Positions 1 through 5,587 of a DNA stretch of 5,826 bases are shown piece by piece (position 1 is the stretch's first letter; every line of letters begins with the position of its first letter). Below the pieces are notes generated by a model, which made no database searches, was not told where the DNA came from, and saw only the letters and a program-made list of their open reading frames with translations. The stretch is from positions 1-5,826 of the forward strand of contig DBTI01000059.1 of assembly GCA_002306975.1 (NCBI GenBank). Reading direction: 5' to 3'. The stretch comes from Ruminococcaceae bacterium UBA1320 (GTDB taxonomy: Bacteria; Bacillota; Clostridia; Oscillospirales; Ethanoligenentaceae). A program made the translations under genes and the position numbers.

Positions 1-1
1 A

Positions 2-1309
2 TGCGATAAAAGACAGGAATTCGTCGTAGGAGGATACACGCTATCGGATAAAAAAACGAGCGGGGTGAGCTCGCTGCTCCTCGGCGTCTATGAAGGAAAT
101 GATTTGGTCTATTCCGGACGTGCCGGAACGGGCCTGAGCGTCCGCAGCATGACAGAGCTCGAGAATAAATTCGGAAATATAAAAAGGGAAACAGCACCCT
201 TCAAACAGGCGCCGCAGGCAAGGTCTAATGAAAAAATCATCTGGCTTGAACCTCAACTTGTTGCGGAAATCAAGTTTGCGCAGTGGACCGAGGATAACCT
301 GCTAAGGCAGGCAAGCTTTAAGGGCCTGCGGGTGGATAAGGACCCAGGTGATATCAAAAGGGAAGATATGGATGAAAAGCAGTCGGACGATATACCTAAC
401 GAGGAACAATCGCCCGCCGTAGATTCGGAGAGATCAATGAGAGCAAACGGCGACAGCATCATCATCGAAGGTATAACGATCACAAGCCCCGACAAGGTGA
501 TATTTGACGAGCCTGAAATCATAAAAGCGGATGTGGTCCGGTATTACGCAAAAGTATCGGAGCGTATGATGCCGTATGTAGGCAACAGAATTCTCAGTAT
601 TGTGCGCTGCCCTAAGGGTATCTGCGCGTCTTGCTTCTTTAAGAAACATCCGGGCCCGGATAACAAAGGGATCGTTACAATTCCGATCACAACGAATAGC
701 GGAGAAAAGGAAGATTACTTCTATATCGAGAATGCAGCAGGGCTTCTGTTTGAAGCACAGATGGGCACACTGGAGTTTCATACCTGGGGCAGCCGTATAG
801 ACGCTCTGGAAAAACCGGATATGATGGTGTTTGACCTCGATCCGGATGAGGGAATGAATCTGGAGCAGGTACGCCAGGGTGTGAAGGATGTTAAAAGTGT
901 TCTTGCAGAGCTTTCGTTGATCTCATATCTCAAGGTAAGCGGGGGCAAAGGGTACCATGTGGTCGTGCCTTTCAAACCGTCCGTGGATTGGAACACCTTT
1001 CACGATTTTGCCCGGCATATTGCCGAAGTGATGGAACAGAAGTGGCCTGACCGCTACACAAGCAATATCAGAAAAGAGAAGCGGAAAAACAAGATATTCA
1101 TCGATTGGATTCGAAACGGCAGAGGCGCCACAAGCATTGCCCCCTATTCCATAAGAGCCAGAAAAGGGGCTGCTGTTTCTATGCCCGTCACATGGGAGGA
1201 ACTTGATACGGTGGCTCCCGACGGAATCAGTATGGCGGACGCGCTGACAAGAATCAGCGGCATCGATCCGTGGAAAGATTTTTATCAGGTCGGTCAACGG
1301 CTTATATGA
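2..1309 (+). CDS. ligD: Bacterial NHEJ DNA ligase/polymerase LigD, 3' part (partial at left edge)
   Basis: LigD seals double-strand breaks with Ku in non-homologous end joining; its polymerase domain fills or extends ends, preferring ribonucleotides, before ligation. The frame is already open at base 2 and reads EFVVGGYT, a hallmark of the OB-fold half of LigD-type ATP-dependent ligases. The GTG at 65 is therefore an internal valine, not the start. In-window residues 1-115 are the ligase C-terminal domain (LLLGVYE, GRAGTG, AEIKFAQWT, SFKGLR). Residues about 116-151 are an acidic linker. Residues about 153-430 are the archaeo-eukaryotic primase-type polymerase domain, with metal-binding FDLDPDE (D278, D280), SGGKGYHV (H319) and IFIDW (D368). 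Ligase-then-polymerase order, with no sign of a phosphoesterase domain, matches Bacillus YkoU (about 611 residues), so roughly 175 residues with the catalytic lysine probably lie upstream. It converges on abiEii across 64 bases. A ku gene would be expected nearby but is not in the window. Confidence 0.95.
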   Translation, partial: CDKRQEFVVGGYTLSDKKTSGVSSLLLGVYEGNDLVYSGRAGTGLSVRSMTELENKFGNIKRETAPFKQAPQARSNEKIIWLEPQLVAEIKFAQWTEDNLLRQASFKGLRVDKDPGDIKREDMDEKQSDDIPNEEQSPAVDSERSMRANGDSIIIEGITITSPDKVIFDEPEIIKADVVRYYAKVSERMMPYVGNRILSIVRCPKGICASCFFKKHPGPDNKGIVTIPITTNSGEKEDYFYIENAAGLLFEAQMGTLEFHTWGSRIDALEKPDMMVFDLDPDEGMNLEQVRQGVKDVKSVLAELSLISYLKVSGGKGYHVVVPFKPSVDWNTFHDFARHIAEVMEQKWPDRYTSNIRKEKRKNKIFIDWIRNGRGATSIAPYSIRARKGAAVSMPVTWEELDTVAPDGISMADALTRISGIDPWKDFYQVGQRLI

Positions 1310-1324
1310 CTAGATGACGCAAAC

Positions 1325-1350
1325 TATTTGCTTGTTTAACCAAACAAATA
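1325..1350. repeat. Small A+T-rich inverted repeat between ligD and abiEii
   Basis: The 64-base gap between the convergent ligD and abiEii genes holds TTGTTT (1332-1337) facing AAACAA (1342-1347) across a four-base loop, and alternatively TATTTG (1325-1330) facing CAAATA (1345-1350). The two pairings are mutually exclusive. Neither arm is G+C-rich and no run of T follows on either strand, so at best this is a weak bidirectional terminator. Confidence 0.3.
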
Positions 1351-1373
1351 TAGTGCCGAAAAGCCATTGTCCA

Positions 1374-2225
1374 CTATTTCAAGGGCGATGCCACCATACT
1401 GTAAAGCTTTCTGATTGACTTCATAATGTTATCCCAACTTATATCAGTCGCATAGTCGAACTTGCTCTGATAACTTTCCCATAATGTTGCCATTTCAGAG
1501 CTTGCCCTTACCTCATCCAGAATTGTTTCTGCATCATTAACCACCGAAGATGAACCACGCTTCCTGCTGGTGTTTGAGAAAGCGTCCCGCAAAATGGCGG
1601 GCTCGATGTTCTGAGACTGCGTGGTTTCAAGGGCGTACATATCATAAAAATCTCTTATCCGGGTGTTTGCCACACCACGGGAAATTAGCGTCTCCAGCTT
1701 TTCAGCCAGCACCGTTTCCAGATTGTACGCAAGAATAGAGATAGTGCGGTTTTCAAACAAGAGCCGAAAAGAATAAGCAATTTCCCTGGGCGTAATCACA
1801 TCCCCAGTTGAAAGATCAATTTTCAGCGGTGTATGCATCGTTTCAAGTGTTGTATCCAAAATTACCCTCACTCCAGAATAGTCTGCCTCGTCCATGATGG
1901 CAGCTGCACTCTTTATTTCAAAGGTAATATTATCTTCAATCCGGATGGAACTTATCTCCTCGATTATTTTGCGGGCACTTTCTACCGATAAAGGGAGGTC
2001 CTTTATGGTCGCATCCACGTCCATTGTGGAGCGGTTGTCCAATCCAACCATAGCGGAAACCAGTGTGCCGCCTTTAAGAATCAAATTATTTTTATACAGA
2101 GAGAGGGACAGCCTCTCAAGAAATCGCTCCATAACATAATTACGGATAATGATTTGTGCTTTGTTGCTGTCGCCTTTGGACAAGTTTCGCACAAGTGCTT
2201 TCAGCTGCCTTGATGTCTGAATCAT
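1374..2225 (-). CDS. abiEii: AbiEii nucleotidyltransferase toxin of a type IV toxin-antitoxin system
   Basis: This 283-residue protein belongs to the AbiEii/AbiGii family, nucleotidyltransferase-fold toxins that arrest growth of phage-infected cells; relatives such as MenT modify tRNA ends. The fold's motifs are visible: KGGT (51-54), then MDVDA with two acidic residues (D69, D71), KIDL (K135, D137), and the family block AEKLETLISRGV...RIRDFYDMY (174-197) with K176, R183, R191 and D192. All expected catalytic residues seem present, so the toxin is probably active. The start is ATG at 2225-2223, preceded by GGAGGT (2240-2235) at nine bases. That ATG shares one base with the TAA of abiEi (TAATG), which indicates translational coupling and co-transcription from the abiEi promoter. 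I see no strong terminator after its stop; ligD converges 64 bases away. What is seen: motifs and operon order. What is inferred: phage-defence role in this host. Confidence 0.93.
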   Translation of the reverse strand: MIQTSRQLKALVRNLSKGDSNKAQIIIRNYVMERFLERLSLSLYKNNLILKGGTLVSAMVGLDNRSTMDVDATIKDLPLSVESARKIIEEISSIRIEDNITFEIKSAAAIMDEADYSGVRVILDTTLETMHTPLKIDLSTGDVITPREIAYSFRLLFENRTISILAYNLETVLAEKLETLISRGVANTRIRDFYDMYALETTQSQNIEPAILRDAFSNTSRKRGSSSVVNDAETILDEVRASSEMATLWESYQSKFDYATDISWDNIMKSIRKLYSMVASPLK

Positions 2226-2818
2226 TACAGAAGCACCTCCAAATACTGGCGGATGATTTTCTCAATGGAGAAAGCTTTCGCGTATCGCATGAGTAACGGA
2301 AGATTTTTCTCTTTCAGCCTCACATATTCTTTGATTGCAGTCTGCAAGTCCTGGATTTCAATATTTCTACGGTTGCGTACTAAATCGCAAATTGTCCGTT
2401 CGACATTGTATACTCTCAACGTATGACCTGCGGGAGACTTTGCTTCCACAATTCCTTCGTCGAAAAGCGCCTCTTTGACCTTGTAGACTTTCACTCCCTG
2501 CTTGGCAAGTCCTGCTGTATTTGTCCCTGCCTTTAAGGTAACCGAATATCTGATAGGCTCACGCTCGGCACGGTTAAGAAGGTACAGCGCAGTTTCGTGG
2601 GAGAATACCGCCAGAGGATATCGTGTTTGAATGACGTACATCCCGTCTTCCCACGCATCTTGCGACATATAAAGCCCGTGTGTTACTCGCGTGAGTCCTC
2701 TGGTCCGAACATATTCACCGAGATAAGGCCGCGAAATGCCCAACTTAGAGGCATCGGACGTTTTTAAAAATCCATTGTTTTTTTGAAGCACTGAATCTAA
2801 CGATTCAAACTTACTCAT
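2225..2818 (-). CDS. abiEi: AbiEi antitoxin and transcriptional repressor of the abiE operon
   Basis: A 197-residue AbiEi-family antitoxin. In this family an N-terminal winged helix-turn-helix represses the operon and the C-terminal domain is needed to counter the AbiEii toxin, without stable complex formation (type IV). Residues 1-55 fit the winged helix (FLKTSDASKLGISRPYL, then VRTRGLTRVTHGLY as the wing), and the middle carries the usual SHETALYLLN segment (73-82). The block VERTICDLVR (139-148) is typical of the family, and the C-terminus is helical and basic. ATG at 2818 is chosen because AAGGTG (2829-2824) lies five bases upstream and the promoter with its palindrome lies just beyond. 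It is the first gene of a two-gene operon, with its stop overlapping the abiEii start by one base. Length is at the usual size for AbiEi. Autoregulation is inferred from the palindrome over the promoter. Confidence 0.92.
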   Translation of the reverse strand: MSKFESLDSVLQKNNGFLKTSDASKLGISRPYLGEYVRTRGLTRVTHGLYMSQDAWEDGMYVIQTRYPLAVFSHETALYLLNRAEREPIRYSVTLKAGTNTAGLAKQGVKVYKVKEALFDEGIVEAKSPAGHTLRVYNVERTICDLVRNRRNIEIQDLQTAIKEYVRLKEKNLPLLMRYAKAFSIEKIIRQYLEVLL

Positions 2819-2827
2819 AGTATCACC

Positions 2828-2872
2828 TTACTTTCACGCTCTTATTATATGTCAAAAGAGCGTGAAAGTAAA
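2828..2872 (-). promoter_or_regulatory. abiE promoter embedded in a 16-bp perfect inverted repeat (probable AbiEi operator)
   Basis: TTACTTTCACGCTCTT (2828-2843) is repeated exactly in inverted orientation at 2856-2871, with a 12-base A+T-rich spacer. On the minus strand the spacer contains a perfect -10 box TATAAT (2849-2844). Seventeen bases upstream is a -35-like TTTACT (2872-2867), which overlaps the distal arm; the proximal arm covers the expected transcription start and runs into the abiEi ribosome site. Streptococcal AbiEi is known to bind inverted repeats in its own promoter and repress it, so this is a strong operator candidate. Binding is inferred, not seen. Confidence 0.8.
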
Positions 2873-2914
2873 CATTCGTTATTAAATATTCTTCGGACTA
2901 ACAACGTCAGAAAT

Positions 2915-3103
2915 TCAAATTACCAGCGGAGCCTGCCCGAAGTAGTTGTCCTTTAAAGTCTGTTTGCCCACATAATATGTACTCTCCAGCGGGTTTTGTC
3001 CCTCTTTGAGAATTACCGGCAGGCGTTCGGGCTCGATACCGTCAAAAGCGGCTATGTTGGCCTGCGGACACTTACTTTCTCCGCCCCGGTTCGCCTCCAC
3101 CAA
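2915..3103 (-). pseudogene. Possible remnant of an unidentified minus-strand gene (C-terminal 62 codons)
   Basis: A minus-strand frame reads 62 residues containing PERLPVILKEGQNPLES and ending FGQAPLVI before TGA. The residue mix looks protein-like rather than random, but I do not recognise the family. The only initiator would be TTG at 3103-3101, directly preceded in frame by TGA, and there is no ribosome site. Beyond that stop the same frame remains open back through the hairpin at 3137-3181. This fits a decayed 3' end of a longer gene, or chance. The rest of 2873-3136 shows no other convincing gene. Confidence 0.25.
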
Positions 3104-3136
3104 TCAAGCTCTCGACCACATAGGATTAAGAGCGAG

Positions 3137-3188
3137 AAAGAGCCTTACGGAACCATGTTATGTGGTGTCGTAAGGCTCTTTTCTTTTG
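3137..3188 (+). terminator. Strong rho-independent terminator (orphan)
   Basis: AAAGAGCCTTACG (3137-3149) pairs perfectly over 13 bp with CGTAAGGCTCTTT (3169-3181), followed by TTCTTTT on the plus strand. The apical part can form a further ACCA/TGGT stem (3152-3155 with 3163-3166). It lies just before the promoter of the next gene and would insulate it, yet I see no plus-strand gene ending here, so its original partner transcript is missing or non-coding. In the other direction the tail is A+T-rich but has no run of T. Confidence 0.75.
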
Positions 3189-3193
3189 CATAC

Positions 3194-3222
3194 TTGTTCA
3201 GTGTCCATTAACGCAGTATAAT
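3194..3222 (+). promoter_or_regulatory. Promoter for the 135-residue unknown gene
   Basis: A perfect -10 box TATAAT (3217-3222) follows a partial -35 box TTGTTC (3194-3199) at the ideal 17-base spacing. Transcription would start near 3229, giving a leader of about 23 bases that contains the ribosome site AAAAGGAG (3237-3244). The box lies just downstream of the hairpin terminator, so the gene has its own independent promoter. Confidence 0.65.
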
Positions 3223-3251
3223 GTAGCATATTAATGAAAAGGAGCGTTGTC

Positions 3252-3659
3252 ATGACATATCAAGATTATTTCCAAACGATTCTTGAATCAGATGTAGCCG
3301 ACTGGATTTGCTGTGAAAATTTATTTGACGGATTGGATTTATATGTCTATCAAAAAGATATTAGTATTTCTATCTGCCAAAGCAATCATACAATGGATCT
3401 AGGTTCGAAATGGGCGGCAACATTCTCTGAGCCAAAGGCTACAAGGATATTGTACTATTTTAAGTACAATGGTGCCCCAATCAAGGATTTCTGTGCCGAA
3501 CTTGTTGACGGGGAGAAAATTTTTATTCCACCATCTGATGACAATAATTCAGTTACAAGAATTGAATATCAAATTGGAAAAATACTGAACATATGCTGTC
3601 CGAGTAAAGATGATTATGATAAGCATTTGCAGCAAGCTGGAATAACAGTCCGTACATAA
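3252..3659 (+). CDS. Unknown 135-residue protein in a stand-alone cassette
   Basis: I do not recognise this family. ATG at 3252 is chosen over the in-frame ATG at 3234 because AAAAGGAG (3237-3244) lies seven bases before it, whereas 3234 has no ribosome site and would almost coincide with the transcription start. The protein begins MTYQDYFQTI and is acidic, with several aromatic and cysteine-containing strands (DWICCENLFDGLDLYVYQ, ISISICQSN, RILYYFKYNG) and a helical C-terminus (TRIEYQIGKILNICC). It has no signal peptide, membrane helix or obvious catalytic motif. Small, acidic, strand-rich cytoplasmic proteins of this size often belong to immunity-protein families, but this is only resemblance. 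It is monocistronic, with promoter and terminator directly flanking it, and by eye more A+T-rich than ligD. It sits beside a serine recombinase, which suggests acquired cargo. Confidence 0.75.
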   Translation: MTYQDYFQTILESDVADWICCENLFDGLDLYVYQKDISISICQSNHTMDLGSKWAATFSEPKATRILYYFKYNGAPIKDFCAELVDGEKIFIPPSDDNNSVTRIEYQIGKILNICCPSKDDYDKHLQQAGITVRT

Positions 3660-3665
3660 TTGTGG

Positions 3666-3700
3666 AAGTGCTCATTCAGTTTTTGAATGAGCACTTTTTT
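3666..3700 (+). terminator. Rho-independent terminator shared by the unknown gene and the recombinase
   Basis: AAGTGCTCATTCA (3666-3678) pairs perfectly over 13 bp with TGAATGAGCACTT (3684-3696) around a five-base loop, with a run of T to 3700 on the plus strand. It begins six bases after the stop of the unknown gene. The recombinase stop (3701-3699) abuts the hairpin from the other side, so it may serve both convergent genes, though the minus-strand tail is poorer in T. Confidence 0.85.
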
Positions 3701-5294
3701 ATGCCACCTTGAAATTTTTGCAAAGTACTTTCGTCTTTTCCTCTACTTTGAGCGTTAAACATTCGCTTTGGACGGATGCGGATGATGGGACTTTGAAGAT
3801 GACTTCCACGTGTTCTTTGAACACAATCACCTTTTGAACAAAAGCCTGAATGAATTTCTTGCACTCAGGAATGTTATTTTCACTGACAAATTGCTGGAAC
3901 ATGTCCATCATTTTCTTGAGCATAGCTTCGTCTACTTTTACGGCAGGATTGCTTGACTCAACCTCCCTCAGCCTTGTTTCTAGCAGAGCTTTTTCGTTTT
4001 CTAGCTCCACCATTTTTTCCTTGAAGCTGCCTCGCATGTAACCGCCCGCAATAGCGTTTACGATGTTGCCTATTTGAACTTCAATATCGTGAAGCTTTGC
4101 GTTGATAGCGGTTGTTTCGACATCATTTTGGGATTTCTTCTGGCTTTGGTACTCTTGCAGTTTTTGAACAAGTTTCGGTATGGCCTCATCGTTGAGAACA
4201 AGGCGCTGAAGCTCTGAAAGAATGTAGCCTTCGAGATATTCTCTGCGGATTTCCTTGTTGTCACATGCCTTGTAGTTTTCGCGGTAGCCGCATTTGTAAC
4301 TCACATATTTTGTTTTCTTCCTGCCACCATAACGCATGTTCCCTGACATTCTTCGTCCGCACTCACCGCAAAAAATTAGCCCGCTTAGCAAATAGGACTC
4401 CTTAGCGGTGTATGCTCCGGGGCCTCTCTTATTTGCCTTCATGCGCTGCTGCGCCTTTTCGAAATCCTCTGCGGAAACAATAGCAGGAACGCCGCCCGGT
4501 ATGCGGATGATTTCATCATCACCTTTGGATTCATGGTTGTTGCGTGTCCCATCATACGCTTTACTTGCGGAACGGTTAAAGACATAGACCCCGGCGTACT
4601 TCTCATTACAAAGAATATCATGTAAAGAATTTTTTCCAAAGTGATTTCCATTTTTGGTTTTGTACCCGCTAGCGTTCAACTCCCCAATGATCTTATCGTA
4701 CCCGTAACCATCATTATAGAGTTTGAAGATTGCCCTCACCGTTATGGCTTGCGTTTCATTGATAACATATTTTTTAGTCTGCGGATCTATATCATAACCT
4801 AATGGTGGATGGCCTCCTGTTGTCATGCATTGGTATGCATTTTCCGTCATTCCCTTCATGACTTCGCGAGACAAGTCCTTACTAGCGAATTCGGCCATCG
4901 CCATACTCAGCGCTTCCATTACCCCGGAGAGTGGACTATCGTCAAATTTTTCAGTAACAGAGAACAGGGTAACTCCGTTATATTTAAGCCTTTCCTTATA
5001 TATAACACTATCATTCATACTCCTTGAAAATCTGTTAAATTTATGAACTAGTACCATGTCGAAAAGGTCGATATCGCTATCGCTGATCATACTTTGAAAC
5101 GCTGGCCTTTTATCTGTTGTCGCCGATTTGGCGCGGTCTATATAGGTTTTCACTATTTGAAGGTCATTTTCCTGACAATACTTCGTGATCGCTCGTATCT
5201 GAGCATCAATTGACTCGTCTCGCTGATTGTCACTAGAAAATCTCGCATACACGGCAACGCGATTGCCAGTTCGCATTTTTCTTTTTTTACTCAT
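3699..5294 (-). CDS. Large serine recombinase (site-specific integrase/excisionase type)
   Basis: A 531-residue large serine recombinase of the kind that integrates and excises phages and clostridial transposons (TndX/phiC31-like group). Residues about 12-155 are the resolvase catalytic domain: nucleophile S20 in YARFSS, and the arginine motif NRFSRS (R88, R91). A recombinase DNA-binding domain follows at about 160-285 (GGHPPLGYDID). A zinc ribbon covers about 305-348, with cysteines C309, C312, C335 and C344 all present. A coiled-coil-like charged helix spans about 370-450, then a helical and strand tail. The protein looks intact and full length. ATG at 5294 is chosen because AGGGGG (5310-5305) lies ten bases upstream and the following residues are typical (basic, then AVYARFS). 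Neighbours are the unknown cassette gene, convergent, and two inverted repeats upstream. Its own element boundaries are not evident in the window. Confidence 0.96.
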   Translation of the reverse strand: MSKKRKMRTGNRVAVYARFSSDNQRDESIDAQIRAITKYCQENDLQIVKTYIDRAKSATTDKRPAFQSMISDSDIDLFDMVLVHKFNRFSRSMNDSVIYKERLKYNGVTLFSVTEKFDDSPLSGVMEALSMAMAEFASKDLSREVMKGMTENAYQCMTTGGHPPLGYDIDPQTKKYVINETQAITVRAIFKLYNDGYGYDKIIGELNASGYKTKNGNHFGKNSLHDILCNEKYAGVYVFNRSASKAYDGTRNNHESKGDDEIIRIPGGVPAIVSAEDFEKAQQRMKANKRGPGAYTAKESYLLSGLIFCGECGRRMSGNMRYGGRKKTKYVSYKCGYRENYKACDNKEIRREYLEGYILSELQRLVLNDEAIPKLVQKLQEYQSQKKSQNDVETTAINAKLHDIEVQIGNIVNAIAGGYMRGSFKEKMVELENEKALLETRLREVESSNPAVKVDEAMLKKMMDMFQQFVSENNIPECKKFIQAFVQKVIVFKEHVEVIFKVPSSASVQSECLTLKVEEKTKVLCKNFKVA

Positions 5295-5322
5295 TACTAT
5301 TTATCCCCCTATGAGAAAAGTA

Positions 5323-5356
5323 GGATTGCCTCAAAGCACAAGGCTAGAGGCAATCC
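5323..5356. repeat. 10-bp perfect inverted repeat in the recombinase upstream region
   Basis: GGATTGCCTC (5323-5332) faces GAGGCAATCC (5347-5356) across 14 bases, ending 29 bases before the recombinase start codon on the minus strand. An A+T-rich stretch immediately upstream (5361-5384) probably contains the recombinase promoter, although I cannot pick boxes with confidence. The repeat would then lie in the transcribed leader. It could be an operator, a leader hairpin, or part of an attachment site. Confidence 0.55.
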
Positions 5357-5407
5357 ACACGTATTATTTTTATAATATATATTTGAAATCCTTATCGGAT
5401 TCATTTT

Positions 5408-5448
5408 CAAATTTATCGCTGCCACATGGGGCAGGTTTCTCAAATTTG
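5408..5448. repeat. Nested inverted repeat upstream of the recombinase
   Basis: Outer arms CAAATTT (5408-5414) and AAATTTG (5442-5448) enclose inner arms CTGCC (5419-5423) and GGCAG (5430-5434), giving an imperfect dyad about 41 bases long. The size and position, roughly 110-155 bases upstream of the recombinase start, are compatible with an attachment site or a hairpin after the short minus-strand frame ending at 5465. No gene covers this stretch. Confidence 0.35.
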
Positions 5449-5464
5449 TATCTTTGGCGTTTGG

Positions 5465-5587
5465 TCAAAGACTTTCAAAAATTTTATCCAGCAGCTCTAC
5501 CGCTGCTTCGTACATGTCTTGTTCTTGTGTATCGTTGCTTTGCTTGTCGATAAGTGTTAGCTCTGGCCTGATACCAGCCTTTGGTCA
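5465..5587 (-). pseudogene. Possible truncated 3' end of an unidentified minus-strand gene
   Basis: On the minus strand a frame opened after an in-frame TGA reads about 40 residues, including ELTLIDKQSNDTQEQDMYEA, then AVELLDKIFESL and TGA (5467-5465). The charged, helix-forming composition resembles a genuine protein C-terminus, but there is no start codon or ribosome site and I do not recognise it. It ends abruptly where the transposase remnant on the other strand begins, as expected if a rearrangement cut the gene. It is short enough to be chance. Confidence 0.3.

Noticed and set aside
65..67. GTG as the start codon of the LigD gene
   Set aside because: The frame is open back to base 2 and encodes the conserved EFVVGGYT motif, so the GTG is internal.
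434..1297. Minus-strand open frames opposite ligD
   Set aside because: They lie entirely over the conserved LigD polymerase domain, have no ribosome sites and no recognisable content.
2828..2871. The 16-bp palindrome as a terminator
   Set aside because: It surrounds a perfect TATAAT directly upstream of abiEi, has no T run, and no gene ends at it.
2996..3211. Plus-strand 71-codon frame
   Set aside because: It runs straight through the strong hairpin terminator, starts at a TTG without a ribosome site, and has an implausible composition.
3234..3236. ATG at 3234 as the start of the unknown gene
   Set aside because: No ribosome site precedes it and it is only a few bases from the predicted transcription start; the AAAAGGAG after it serves the ATG at 3252.
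5227..5553. Plus-strand 108-codon frame
   Set aside because: It begins inside the recombinase coding region, crosses its ribosome site and both inverted repeats, and resembles no protein.
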